Part shown: positions 43,629 through 53,988 of the stretch, piece after piece
Layout of the letters: every line of letters starts with the position of its first letter
Numbering within the stretch: position 1 is the first letter of the stretch
Assembly (NCBI GenBank): GCA_049724395.1
Contig: JAUGWO010000200.1
Location: forward strand, 156,422-220,421
Direction of reading: 5' to 3'
Source of the DNA: Spongospora subterranea f. sp. subterranea
Taxonomy: Eukaryota > Endomyxa: Phytomyxea > Phytomyxea > Plasmodiophorida
DNA: 64,000 nucleotides
Notes under the pieces: model-generated
Told to the model about the DNA's origin: nothing
The model's input: the letters and a program-made list of their open reading frames with translations, nothing else
Databases searched by the model: none
Made by a program: the position numbers and the translations under genes

Positions 43629-44460
43629 GACATGAATGTCTGGGCTGATATGATGACTCGATGGGGCGGCTGCATTATCAAAATCAGACATTGATAATGG
43701 CCAACAGGGATCTGGATGCGGTTTTGAGAGATGCAATAGGATTACAGTTAATCGTCGTACTCAAAGGAGTAATGGATCGATAACTGATGAATCTGAGCAT
43801 GTTGAGAATGAAATCGATCATGATGCTAGGATAGACCCAACTGATGCATCACTTGGACCTCAAAACTTCAAGGATCAATTTCGGACTCAACCCATGAGTA
43901 AGTTGGTGTGGCCAACTGTTGATGAGATTACTCAAGAGCAGAGTAATTGGACTAAGGGTCGAGACAGGGATTCCTTAATCTTGAATTCAGATGGGTTGCT
44001 GCTAAATCACTCAGACAAAGTGGTTATCCCAATATGAATGTGACAATCTAAAGACTAGATTGTGTGTTATTGTCCATGCATATGTTGGGGCAAATTGTGG
44101 ACATTATGGAACTAATGTAGTACTCAAACTACTACAAGAACAATTTCATTGGAAATCGACAATCGATGATGTCACATCTATATGTAACTTGTGTTTACAT
44201 TGCATTCCTACCAGAGGAGGGAAGAGAATCCCACGACCTTTTGGTGAAGCATGTCATGGAACTAGACCAAATCAAGTATTGCACTTTGATTTCATGTATA
44301 TAATGCCTAGAGTGAAAGGATCATATCATGAGTTTGAATGGGTTCTAGTTATTGTAGATGATTTGTCAGGTTTGGTTCACCTGACACCAGCAGTGACTCC
44401 TGATACGGAGACGACTGTTGATGCGTTGATGGAATGTCCACCACACAAGTGGCACATCTG
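43629..44460 (+). mobile_element. G2 gypsy fragment (RNase H end to integrase)
   Basis: 43629-44035 repeats the end of the G2 pol gene (GACATGAATGTCTGGGCTGA onward) at high identity to 20018-20423. Then an integrase part runs 44060-44461: GGNCGHYGTN-like zinc region (ANCGHYGTNVV), CNLCLHC and DFMYIMPRVKGS...VIVDDLSGLVHL. Both ends are cut by LINEs. Broken. Confidence 0.75.
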
Positions 44461-45275
44461 ACAATGACATGTCTCAGAAAGCGTTAGGACGAAGCAATGA
44501 AATTGATCAACTTAGCAAAAAATGCGGGTATTGGGAATAGAGCATGCACCATTTCTGGCATCCTTCAAACTACAACTAACGGAAATAGAACGAAGCCAAT
44601 TAAAACAGTACCTGAAGGCGAACGTCAAACACAGCCACTTCCAAAACTACCCGAAGAGAAATCCGTTTCGCAAACTATCAGGTGAATCCATGCCACACAT
44701 GCTAATTAACAGAGCGCGAACTGGACATAGCAGATGCAGACAACACCTCAGCAACATAGGGATGGAAGACACGAACAAGTGCAACACTGCGACAACCATA
44801 CCGAAACCATAGAACATCAGATGCTACAATGCGAAGTATTCAAAAGCCGCCTCAAGAAATGCAGACGACTCTACAAAAACTACCGGCAACTACTTTCAAA
44901 AAAGCAATCTGGAGCCATGAGAAGGCCATGACCAAAATTCTGCGAAAAGCTGAAAAAGCAGGCTGCTTTATCTAGATATGTTTAGTCTTTACTGGGTCTG
45001 ACCACATGGCCATAATGAATGTGGAAGAGTGAGCTGCTTTTGCAGTGAACTCGAAACTCTGGATAGGCAATGTAATCGTGGTGGGGGCAGGTCCCATTCG
45101 GTATGGTCTTTGCGGACAGGTTATGTTGCTGAATCCAGCTGGTCCAAGAGGTTCCTTCAGTGGAATCCCAAGCTACTTGTAGCGGCCAGGCGGAAGTAGG
45201 GTAAACCTGGTACTACACAGAATTGACCAAACCCATAAGAACCCGCGAACATTTGTATTCCATACCATACCATAC
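44461..45275 (+). mobile_element. LINE C, 5'-truncated tail of the LINE A family
   Basis: It begins NDMSQKALGRSNEIDQLAKN in the RNase H tail, then LQLTEIERSQLKQYLKANVK, PHMLINRARTGHSRCRQHLS and the zinc motif, matching 37470-38000 on minus. Coding ends near 44975, and the shared 3' tail runs to about 45275 with CCATACCATACCA. Frameshifts lie near 44580 and 44790. It is a typical 5'-truncated insertion. Confidence 0.8.
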
Positions 45276-45690
45276 ACATTATGACAGATTCCCTATCATG
45301 GATGAACCGGATCCAACTAAAATCACTACCGACAAAGCCACGAAGAGTTAACGCCGTCGTTGCCGAATTGTGCTAAAAAACTGGCAGAGCTAACCAACGA
45401 GAACCAAGTCAGATATAAACTTTATGTTAGCCATGTACCAGACAAATAAGATTGAATGTGTAGAGCACCTGGTCCAACCGCCAAAACCAAATCAATCATA
45501 GGAAGAAGCGAAGAAATTGACGAAATCGCTAAACATGCAATAGAAACAGGAGATGATATAGATCATGATCCGTTCTTGGTCATCGTTTAAACTACAATTG
45601 AAGAAGACGGAAACCCAAAATCGAGACCAAAAATATTGAATGAAGTAGTCAAACAAGTGGATTCGTTGGTATCCGGATAGTTCACCCAAC
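45276..45690 (+). mobile_element. LINE D, fragment of the LINE B family
   Basis: It opens with ATTATGACAGATTCCCTATC, the third RNase H aspartate block, and matches 33080-33229 plus 33693-33950 of LINE B across the site where B holds its SINE. So it shows the empty-site version of that insertion. It ends GGATTCGTTGGTATCC near 45680. Confidence 0.75.
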
Positions 45691-45719
45691 ATGAAGCTTC
45701 CATTTTTTTGCAAACCGAT

Positions 45720-46118
45720 GACAGGCCACCTGGCGCCAGGAACTAAATCGATTTGATCTCAACATTTGATGAGATGACCCGGAAGAGGAGACCTCCTCTC
45801 AAAAAATCCCAGAGGACAAAACCTCGATAAACAATCAGCTGGTTTGCGTGAAGGCGACATGTCCTGCAGCAAATGGTGTGCCGTAAGGAATTTCCCCTGT
45901 ACCAATGGATATCGGGTTCTACTAAGTCAGGGTCATCCCAACCTCACACTACCATTGTCGTAGCATCAGAATGCTGAGCAACGTATAGCGAAGGTTCTTT
46001 TACAAACGCAGGAGTTTGTGCCCAGATGACGAGCAATCGCCATCTGGCCCTAGAGTAGATATGGGTACTACAGACCTAACACAAATGTGTTGAACTCAAT
46101 CACAAAAATTGGTACAGA
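45720..46118 (+). mobile_element. Diverged SINE (type S1)
   Basis: Shares with the SINE at 36184 the words GGAATTTCCCC, CAACCTCACACTA, ATATGGGTACTACA and the end CTCAATCACAAAAA. The head is poorly preserved. It is older than the copies at 36.2 and 60.9 kb. Confidence 0.55.
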
Positions 46119-46248
46119 GCTGTTGGATTTTAATAGTTAAAATGTTAAAGCGATCAATCCCGAACTTATAACAATTCAACCGCAACAAACTAATAACAAA
46201 TGGGAGAACATTATTGTGGATTTCACTAAAAATGGACAGTCTGAGGAG

Positions 46249-46256
46249 TATATAAA
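46249..46256 (+). promoter_or_regulatory. TATA box candidate
   Basis: TATATAAA sits 25 bases before an ATG at 46281 and in front of a GC-richer stretch. It could drive the plus-strand gene(s) of the element that follows. Confidence 0.35.
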
Positions 46257-46280
46257 ACCCGGTCCGCAGTTTCCTTAAAC

Positions 46281-46373
46281 ATGGCTCACCACGGATTTTT
46301 TAATCAAGAACTACCATTAGAGCTGGTGGTTGGCCCGTTCCAGAATCGAGACATCTTTGGAGACGAATTTTAA
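46281..46373 (+). CDS. Short ORF, 30 residues, function unknown
   Basis: ATG at 46281, stop TAA at 46371-46373. It starts MAHHGFFNQELPLELVVGPF and ends with an acidic stretch. The TATA-like box upstream makes it worth noting. It may be a true small protein, the first exon of a longer gene, or a chance frame. No family recognised. Confidence 0.3.
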   Translation: MAHHGFFNQELPLELVVGPFQNRDIFGDEF

Positions 46374-46657
46374 TCTTGTTTCATTAAAACACTCGTGGGA
46401 AATGTGTTATTTATTACATCACGAATGATAATAGCGCACAACACGTCATAACCAAGTCATAACATGCATTGATTACTATTCAATATCTGCAGCAGCAATG
46501 TTGTCGTCTAAATCTCCTTTGAAAACGGTATCTTTGCGGTTGTAGTTTTGGGATGGCCTCGGTCATTTGACAATGAATGACGTGGGAAGCATGAGTCAAT
46601 TACAGTTGACGTTATCTGTTTATTCTACTCTGCATGTCATAAGTCATTCATCGCCAA

Positions 46658-47518
46658 ATGGACGAGACCGTCCCCGACAATTTGACCGCATCCTTGACCG
46701 TTTTCAAGGGAGATGATACTGTCAGCAGACGGCACCATCATGCTGCTGCAGAAACTGATAGTATTCAATGGACTCTGTCACTTGGATTTTGCGTTCTGCA
46801 CGCCATCATTGTTCGCCACTTACGAACACATCTTCCTAGGTCGAGTGTTCCTGATGAAATCAAACTGAAAATCAAACCTGCTGTCCAAGCACCCCAAAGC
46901 AGGTTCATCGACCTTTCTGAAGACAATTTCGACGTGACTGTTCGACGCGTATATGCACAATCAGTGATTCGTCAGCGATTGTCGCCCGAAAACGTCCTGA
47001 TTCCACTGGTCGTTTTTATTTCCGAACAGGCGTCTGTAAGAAATTCGGGATCAACAAACCCTTCTGGTTTGCGAAGGGCGACCATAGGCAGGGTCCGTCT
47101 GGCAACAGAAGAAATCGTTGCTGCCATCCAGGCAAACCCTCCCAGTCTTCCTGATCGAGCCGTAATTGGCGAGATAGCGACGAATATTTGGTCGAGGACC
47201 AGGGCGCGAGCTGTCAATCCTGAACCAGTCGAGCAATTGCCGGCCAGCAACACATTCCGGCAGGCGATGCGATTGGACTACCTCAGAAGTTCACTTGAAA
47301 ATCAGGATGCGGACGAATTCGCCCAAATCGTGTTGCGGGTCAATAGGACTGAACTTGTCACTGTGGAGGTGAATATCGCAAGCCTTCGATCCGCCCTGGG
47401 TTTGCCACCATATCCGTTGTTCGGAAACGATATATTTCATTCCGACGAACCCGTTCCGGCAGTTGTTGGACAAGACCTTAACGACGTCGATCATGTCCTA
47501 TCGGACGACGAAAATTAA
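46658..47518 (+). CDS. Accessory protein of a Tc1-like element, function unknown
   Basis: An uninterrupted 286-codon frame that converges on, and overlaps by 21 bases, the transposase gene on the opposite strand. It has a His-rich patch (SRRHHHAAAE), a hydrophobic helix (LSLGFCVLHAIIVRHL), a basic middle (GLRRATIGRVRLATEEIVAA) and an acidic tail (DLNDVDHVLSDDEN). No catalytic motif or zinc finger is seen. Overlapping convergent ends suggest that both genes belong to one element. Some eukaryotic DNA transposons carry a second DNA-binding protein; that role here is a guess. Confidence 0.5.
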   Translation: MDETVPDNLTASLTVFKGDDTVSRRHHHAAAETDSIQWTLSLGFCVLHAIIVRHLRTHLPRSSVPDEIKLKIKPAVQAPQSRFIDLSEDNFDVTVRRVYAQSVIRQRLSPENVLIPLVVFISEQASVRNSGSTNPSGLRRATIGRVRLATEEIVAAIQANPPSLPDRAVIGEIATNIWSRTRARAVNPEPVEQLPASNTFRQAMRLDYLRSSLENQDADEFAQIVLRVNRTELVTVEVNIASLRSALGLPPYPLFGNDIFHSDEPVPAVVGQDLNDVDHVLSDDEN

Positions 47519-48574
47519 AGATAGACCCCAAACATTTTCTTTATTTAGCTCAGTGTGACCGTACCCACAGGAATTGTAAAAATTATGACCAATATGTCTT
47601 AGATTCTTCATACACATTGGCATAGCCACTTTTAGAACAGCCTCAGGGCAAACCCTGAACGTCAGATCAGCATGTTTCTTGAGCCACTGCTTTAAAAGTG
47701 CAAAACCTTGCTCGATAGGGTTCAACTGTGGCGAATAAGGAGGCAGGAACATGAGTTTCGCTCCTGATCTGTGTATGACCTGTTCCAATTCCCGATACAT
47801 ATGGATCTGTGCATTATCTAAGATAACAATGCTCCTTGGAAGTGGCCACGGATTCAACTTCGGAGCGACGATTTCCAGGAAAGCATCATGGAACTTCTGG
47901 CGAGTGAACGTCCCTTCGGTGCATTTCCAAGAGAAAAATCCCTTTGCATCAAACGCGGCGAAAACAGAGACTCTGTTCCCTCGTTGAAACGGTTGGCGTA
48001 CCAGAGCTGGCGTGTTGATCCTAGACCATCCATGACGACGCAAACAGTCGCGACCGTCTTTGCTCGTTTCGTCCAGGAAAACTAGTTGCTCAGGATATGA
48101 ATAGATTCGCGAAAGCTTTTGATAAAATTCTCTGAGCTGTTCAGGAACGCTCTCGCGAGCGCGCTTTTCCAGGATTTTTCTGGACACTTTAAGATCATGA
48201 CGAAGGGCCCGGCAAATTGTCGCAGACGATATATTCGTCAGTTCGGGAAATCTGAGAGCCAGCTCCTCTTGGAGTTCTTCAATATAGAAACAGGGACTGT
48301 TTACGATGAAGGTGTGCACATAGTCGTAAACCTCGGTGGGCCATCTGGCAGACCTTTGTCGAACAGCGTCATTAACGACATTACCAGTCCTTTCAAACAG
48401 GGCAATCCAACGTTTGATGCTAGTTTTCCCAACACCAAGAAGAACGGAGACGTTCTCTATTGATGTAGAATAAACGTAATGCAGAACAATGCATCGCCAA
48501 CGTAGATCTCGACTCCACATCCGTAATACCAATCTGATCAACCGCCCCGCAGTATTTCTACCGGGTAGGACCAA
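47498..48574 (-). CDS. Tc1/mariner (IS630-like) DD34E transposase
   Basis: An intact 358-residue frame. The N terminus has a helix-turn-helix (YSTSIENVSVLLGVGKTSIKRW, residues 35-56) followed by an R-S-A-R-W linker and a second helical domain. The DDE_3 core has LVFLDETSKD (D168), SIVILDNAQIH (D253) and PPYSPQLNPIEQGF (E288), with 34 residues between D253 and E288, the Tc1 spacing. GTFTRQKFHDAFLEIVAPKL lies between. The length is normal for the family and no stop interrupts it, so the gene could still be active. The start at 48574 is the first ATG of the frame. I could not locate terminal inverted repeats. Confidence 0.85.
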   Translation of the reverse strand: MVLPGRNTAGRLIRLVLRMWSRDLRWRCIVLHYVYSTSIENVSVLLGVGKTSIKRWIALFERTGNVVNDAVRQRSARWPTEVYDYVHTFIVNSPCFYIEELQEELALRFPELTNISSATICRALRHDLKVSRKILEKRARESVPEQLREFYQKLSRIYSYPEQLVFLDETSKDGRDCLRRHGWSRINTPALVRQPFQRGNRVSVFAAFDAKGFFSWKCTEGTFTRQKFHDAFLEIVAPKLNPWPLPRSIVILDNAQIHMYRELEQVIHRSGAKLMFLPPYSPQLNPIEQGFALLKQWLKKHADLTFRVCPEAVLKVAMPMCMKNLRHIGHNFYNSCGYGHTELNKENVWGLSLIFVVR

Positions 48575-48599
48575 AGGATTAGTGCAGGTTTTGGGCTAG

Positions 48600-48860
48600 T
48601 TGAACTAGTCCAATCAGAGGGGAAATAGTAAAACATTGCTTGCAGGCCTGCACGTAATAGGCCGCTCTTTATTCAGAGAAGCAATGTTTTAACCAATTTT
48701 GGCAGTCAAACTGTCAAACTAAAAACCACCTGGGGTCAAACTAAAACCTTGCTCGGAGTTTGGTGACCCCCTTCGGACTTTTTTAAAACCACGCTCATTT
48801 AGCACTGGGAGCCCAAAATATATGAAACCCACAATAAGAGATTATTAGTAATAAGTTTAT
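48600..48860. other. Non-coding, with a hairpin
   Basis: AAAACATTGCTT near 48631 and AAGCAATGTTTT near 48679 form an inverted repeat. GGGGTCAAACTAAAACC blocks follow. It might be part of the Tc1-like element's terminus, but no partner was found left of 46.6 kb. Confidence 0.35.
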
Positions 48861-48900
48861 ACTCCCTCCGTTGGAAATAAAAGTCCTGTTTGAAATAAGT
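48861..48900 (+). repeat. Stowaway-like end
   Basis: TACTCCCTCCGTTGGAAATAA follows a TA. It matches the start of Stowaway/mariner elements. No right end is found before the MULE at 49.0 kb. Confidence 0.5.
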
Positions 48901-49735
48901 GCGTGGATTGAGGTTGTTTATAGCGCAACCCCCTTTGTTAGAATTGGATCATGAGGCAGCCCTCAAGTGCAATTCGTCCCGAAATTTTGAGCTTCGAGGG
49001 TCATTTCTAATGATGGGCTATAAAAGACTGGCCACTTTAACTGGCCATCTCAAAAAGTCGCGGAGCAGTGCAAAGTGGCCAGTCTTTTACTATGGGTACG
49101 AGAAAAGACTGGCCACAAACTGACTGTGGTTTCCTATTTGACTGGCCAATGTGGGTTTGGGATTTAAATATTATTATGTACACTTGAGTGTACCGTGTGA
49201 ACTACTGACGAACGTCGACCGCCTTTTCCCTCACCGGCGTAGAAAACGTTGTCCTCAACACATCATTCAGGCAGACATATTCAGGTTAACCATTTTTTTC
49301 TTCTTTTAAATTTAAATCAAGTAATTACCACTAACTTGAAATAGTTTTAAGCCAGCATAAGATCGGAAACTTCCCCTTTCTTCCTGCGAAAAACTGCCCA
49401 CCCGTGGCCTGATTGTATTGTAAAAATGTCACCTATTCTTTGGATACCCGTTGGTGTTTCAATTGATTGTCCTTTCTTTATGAAGTCCTTCTGGGCGACG
49501 AATCCTGGGGTCTGTTGGGAGAATTTCTGCAGCATTTAAATGCTGACAATAACATCAATCCGATTCGTGTTGGACTTAATAAGGAAACCTTATGTTTATT
49601 TTTTACCGTACGCCACATAAACGGAATTGGCTTTGAAATTTACTATGGGTACGAGAAAAGACTGGCCACAAACTGACTGTGGTTTCCTATTTGACTGGCC
49701 AATGTGGATTTGGGATTTTTGACATGGGGACTTGG

Positions 49736-50315
49736 GTGATTGTGACAGCCATCATGTATGATGATTGTTCTATTGCAGAAAGTAGCCTCAATCCACCGGC
49801 ATTTGGCATTGCATTTCAAACGGGTCAATTCACCCAGACAAACGTGACACCTGCATAAAAGTTTAGATGCGCCTGCTATGAAACTGCAGCAGTACGAATG
49901 GTCGAATGAGTCCGGATTATTCTGTTTAGGACGCAGAGAATACGAACACGTGGCGTTGGAGCACGAAATAACCCCGTTGCACATCTTCGAAACGATTTTA
50001 ACAGCTCTTTTTCTGTCCAATAATGACCGGTATCGTGTCTTTGTTACTCGCCATTGCCATTCAGAATAGTGGGCAACCAAATTGGGTTTTGATGCCGCGT
50101 GTTCAAAAAAAAAACCATGCATTTCCATTTGGGCGCAAAGGAACCCCGTCGCAATCTGGATGATGGTTCGATAAATATTTCACCGGATTGGAGTTAAACT
50201 CGGCCCCAGTGAAATCGGACATTGACCAGCTGAGGTCGACCTCGTCGACATCCATCACCTGAAATAGGCAGAAATGCGACGCGAAACACCGCAAGTCCGG
50301 AACAATGAATTGCAT
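49736..50315 (-). pseudogene. MULE transposase N-terminal part (copy 4)
   Basis: Right to left: CDGVPLRPNGN near 50150, then KPNLVAHYSEWQWRVTKTRY and CNGVISCSNATC; an intron at 49851-49895; then CHVCLGELTRLKCNAKCRWIEATF and IIIHDGCHNHPSPHV, the C..C..H.H zinc block. It aligns closely with 11.4-10.9 kb. The frame changes in a poly-A/T run near 50105. The frame runs on past the gene into terminal repeat sequence at its end. Confidence 0.65.
49851..49895 (-). other. Intron, 45 nt, phase 2
   Basis: On minus it reads GTACTGCTGCAG to TTTATGCAG. It has no stop and a length divisible by three, so the frame stays open through it. The same position holds a 65-nt intron in the copy at 11.0 kb, which supports it being real. 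Confidence 0.65.
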
Positions 50316-50610
50316 ACACTTATGTGTATATAATAAAATTTAATTCCGAAAATCCACAGGCCAGTCAATATATATTGACCAAGAAACCACAGTCAGTTTG
50401 TGGTCAGTCTTTTCTCGTACCCATAGTAAAAGACTGGCCACTTTAACTGGCCATCCGCGCACTTTTGGAAATGGCCAGTTAAAGTGGCCAGTCTTTTCTC
50501 GTCCCCCATTTAAAAAGTATCAGAGTAAAAAATAATTTAAGGAATTTGTCCATTTTTATTCACAGGTGTGACCACGGGGTGACCAGGGTAATTTTATTTG
50601 AAAATATAAT

Positions 50611-50700
50611 ACTCCCTCTGTCCCGTATGAATTGTCCATGATCGCAGTCCGCGCGGGATTAAGGCCATTTTTGGCGGCATTCTTTTTTTTTCAAATTTTC
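50611..50700 (+). repeat. Stowaway/mariner-type terminal repeat
   Basis: Starts TACTCCCTCTGTCCCGTATG and shares CGCGGGATTAAGGCCATTTT with the end at 5765. No mariner transposase follows, so a solo or truncated end. Confidence 0.6.
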
Positions 50701-50829
50701 ATATAAACTCAACGATGAAACGAAGCAACTCCCATTATTACATTGTCATGCTGACTTTTGGTTACTTTAAAATTCATCTTCAAATATCTTGTTTTGTTTG
50801 CATTCATCTTTGGCGCACCGGGCCCAAGC

Positions 50830-51810
50830 ATCTAGGATGAATGAGAACTTGGAAGCGGTGGCAGATGATTGGAAAAATAAATTTACAAGTTTAAAAGTAA
50901 TATGAATTCATCAAAGAAATTAAAATCACTTGGAAAAGGTGCTCTTCAAATATGTAAATATATCGAATGCTAAAAAAGCATTATCATATGTTAATATTCT
51001 GATCCAAGTAAATAAATGCGGAGTTTTTGATTCCACCAGTCAGATCACAGCTTGTCGGTTCCTCGATAAATATAATTGCGGAAACATGATGCGTTGTTCT
51101 GATGATGAATCGCCACCTCCTTCCGATCGGGCTGTTATTGACGCCAAACCCAAACGGAGGCGTGGCCGCCCTTCCAAGTCTCAGGTGCCCTCAATAGACG
51201 AGGATGCAGAATGGACTACCGCTATGATTGAGGTTCTTGTGAACCAGAAATCCGAACACAACAATTTGTTTCTTGACGCTAGAAATAAACAGTCACTATC
51301 GCTGGCATGGTCTAAGGTTACGTTGGCTGTGAACACCACTTGTATCACCAAGTTTAGCCACGACCAAATCAAAAACAAGTACAATAATCTGCGGACGTTG
51401 TTTAAAAAGCACTGAAAATACGACAGGCAATGTGAAAATAATGAAAAAACCTGATTGTTGAGAAATTTTGGTAGACCACTTTGCCGGGCGGAAAGGAATT
51501 GCTCATTCCGATTTGCTGGCCCCTGCAAGCGATACTGATGCTGATGGATATGAAAGCCCTTCACGAACAAGCGTCCTGATTGCTCCAAATTCTGGCAGAA
51601 GTAATTCCAAAAAAGCTCGGTCGTCATCGTTCGCCGATGCCGGCTTTGAAATCAAGGAAGGGCTGATGGCACTAGGGGACAAGGTCGTCCAGGCATTATC
51701 TTCGGGGCCGTCAGAGAATCCAGACATCGTTACAATGCTCAAGATGCAGACAGAGCAGACGAAAACCACCAACGTTTTGCTCGAAAGAAACCACAAAATA
51801 CAGCTGGAAG
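50830..51810 (+). CDS. PIF/Harbinger Myb/SANT-like protein
   Basis: An AT-hook (KRRRGRPSKSQ, about 51155) precedes a Myb/SANT domain: DAEWTTAMIEVLVNQKSEHN, LSLAWSKVTLAVN, FSHDQIKNKYNNLRTLFKKH. This trihelix-like fold is typical of the second Harbinger gene. After 51418 the frame is broken by stops; a downstream frame 51468-51810 holds VDHFAGRKGI and a Q/K-rich coiled region (MLKMQTEQTKTTNVLLERN). The gene is then interrupted by a gypsy insertion; coding sense resumes at about 53903 and stops near 53983. With the HARBI1-like gene on the opposite strand it forms a typical Harbinger gene pair. Confidence 0.65.
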
Positions 51811-53897
51811 TGTCATGATCCAAAAGTCTTAGGTATATAAGGACCCGAGAATGATGGCCTTGTGCCATCATAATACCTTTTGGGTCAGTTGGTAACTGTG
51901 TATCTCGGGCGCAGTTCGTAACAGTATGATGGCACAATCGACGCCAGGTCGGTGTGGTGGAAGAGACTCGGCTCCCTCTTTCGAGAAAACATCAACAAAG
52001 TCTGCATACTGGTTGGGGAGTAGGACCGAATCTTGTCGTTCTACCGTCTCGTCGAAGATTTTACCAGGCGATCCAACTTCATCACTTTGCGTCGATTGGA
52101 TAACTAAATGCGGGTTGTCCATTTCTGGCGAAGCGATGGGGTATCGAGCAGCGATATATGAGATTTTTCCAGTCTATGAATGGGTTGGCCTGTCTTAAGA
52201 ATGACATTCCAAGAACAACAGGGTAAACTGGGCTGTCGATTAAGAAAAACTTGGCTCGGAACTGGATATCAGCTATGGTAAAATGGAGGAGATGTGTCTG
52301 ATGGGTTACGGATCGAAGACGTCGACCGTCAATCACTGTCAGTGGAATCGGACAGCTCAATAGTTCTACCGGAATTTGATGAAATAGAGCGAACCCACGG
52401 TCAATGAACAGGGAAGTAGCTCCGGAATCGATGAACGCGACGTTGTCGATGACCGCCATCGCGGGGAGCCACGATATGGAACACGGTGGGGCAGAGCATG
52501 GCGGTTATTGTACTCTCGAATACTACCGCCGAAATGCGTTGGGGAGACGAATACTGGAAAGGTCGCTGTGTATTAGTGTGTGGTCGCGGAGGGAGGTTAT
52601 GAGCCGCGATTGAATGGCCAGGTTCGCCACAATAAATACATAATCCTTCGCGACGGCGTCGAGTTTTCTCCTCCACCGTCAGAGCAGCGCGAGGAGTGCT
52701 AATGGCGTTCAATGATATGTTTGCCTCGGTTGGCGTTTCGAACGGGTTAATGGCGTCGATTACCATGGGCACCGGTCGTTGTGAACCTGGAGGGGAACGG
52801 AACAGTTTAGATGGTTGACGCGGTAAGAAAGGAGGAGGAGGACGGGAATATGATTGAGGCTGGGGTAATGGGGTCATAGTTCGTCCGGCCTGTCGTTGAC
52901 TCAGGCGCTGATCAAGCCGCAAGGCGTCGGTGATTAATTGGGACGTACGGTCAGCAAGAGGTCCTGTATCTTGTCGTTTAGGCCCCGACGGAACACATGC
53001 TGAGCTGCCCGCTCATCCCAGCCGGCGTCGGCAACCAGTTGTTGGACATGGGAAGCGTAAGCAGCTACTGTTCGTCGCCCTTGTTTTATCATGGATTACA
53101 TATCCGCCGCCGAGGTCGCCCGGTTTGGATCGTCAAAACGTTGACGAAATAGATTGTGGAATTGTTGGAAATTGTTGAAGAGGGCTGGGTCTTGATTCTC
53201 GAAATATGGATTGAACCATTCCCTGGCTAGTCCTGTTAGTAAACTACCGATTAGTAAGATTCTGGACGTGTCAGTAGAGTACGTAACAGGTTGCTGCTGG
53301 ATCACCAGAAGGATCTGATTTATGAAACCTCTGACCGATGTCGGATCGCCATCGAATGGTTCGGGCAGATGCGCCTTTGGTTCCCTGTGATTGTACTGTG
53401 GTTGTGCGGCCCTCGGTTCTAGCGTGCGAAGTTGCTCCTGGAGCTGAAGTTGGTTCTGCTGCATACTTTGAATCGTTTGTTGCAGTTGTAATATCATCTC
53501 GGTCGTGTCAGCGGTCTGGGCCAAGCTAGCTGGGTGGTCGGGGCTTGGGTCGTTAAGCATGTCGACGAAGGTAAGAAGAGATTAGAGAACCAACGGGGGA
53601 ATAAGGTACGTAAACCTAGGCTAGAGAGAGGAGAAAAAGGAGCTAGAGGGAAAGAAAGACGAAGGTACGGGAACCGGGGCTAGAGAGAGAGAGGAGAAGA
53701 AGGAGCTAGAGGGAAAGAAAGACGAAGGTACGGGAACCGGGGCTAGAGAGAGGAGAAGAAGGAGCTAGAGGGAAAGAAAGATACTGTCATGATCCAAAAG
53801 TTTTAGGTATATAAGGACCCGAGAATGATGGCCTTGTGCCATCATAGTACCTTTTGGGTCAGTTGGTAACTGTGTATCTCGGGCGCAGTTCCTAACA
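51811..53897 (-). mobile_element. Short-LTR gypsy element, internally deleted
   Basis: LTRs of 113 bp at 51811-51923 and 53785-53897 differ by about three bases, so the insertion is fairly young. It is flanked by the 5-bp duplication GGAAG (51806-51810, 53898-53902). On minus: gag (QSMQQNQLQLQEQL; FDGDPTSVRGFINQ; REWFNPYF) at about 53560-53096, a zinc knuckle (CIYCGEPGHSIAAH, about 52640), aspartic protease (FIDSGATSLFIDRG, about 52430), and only the start of RT (YADFVDVFSKEGAESLPPHR). Most of RT, RNase H and integrase are absent, so it is non-autonomous. It has about two further breaks. Confidence 0.85.
53590..53784 (+). repeat. Purine-rich tandem repeat in the gypsy leader
   Basis: Three copies of a unit of about 59-63 bp, each with GGTACG, GGGGCTAGAGAGAG or a close variant, and AAGGAGCTAGAGGGAAAGAAA. 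On the element's sense strand it is pyrimidine-rich and lies between the 5' LTR and gag. Confidence 0.75.
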
Positions 53898-53988
53898 GGA
53901 AGCGTTCGACATGCAGCGCTGTCAAAATGAGCAGTTGATGAATTCGCAGAATCTACTGGCCCAATTTTTTAAACAACAATGATTTATT

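Larger units (their letters stand above)
49015..50508 (-). mobile_element. MULE of the USP type (copy 4), deleted
   Basis: Inverted repeats at about 49015-49190 and 50340-50508, built of palindromic AAAGACTGGCCAC modules. The left arm's inner module (TACTATGGGTACGAGAAAAG) is repeated directly at 49641, so a piece of terminus lies inside. The subterminal word TGTACACTTGAGTGTA is shared with 9365. Only the N-terminal part of the gene is left (49736-50315); DDE core and peptidase are gone. Confidence 0.65.

Noticed and set aside
43149-43736. Minus-strand frame of 195 codons
   Set aside because: It runs antisense over the G2 gypsy fragment and the LINE 5' region; no protein-like motif.
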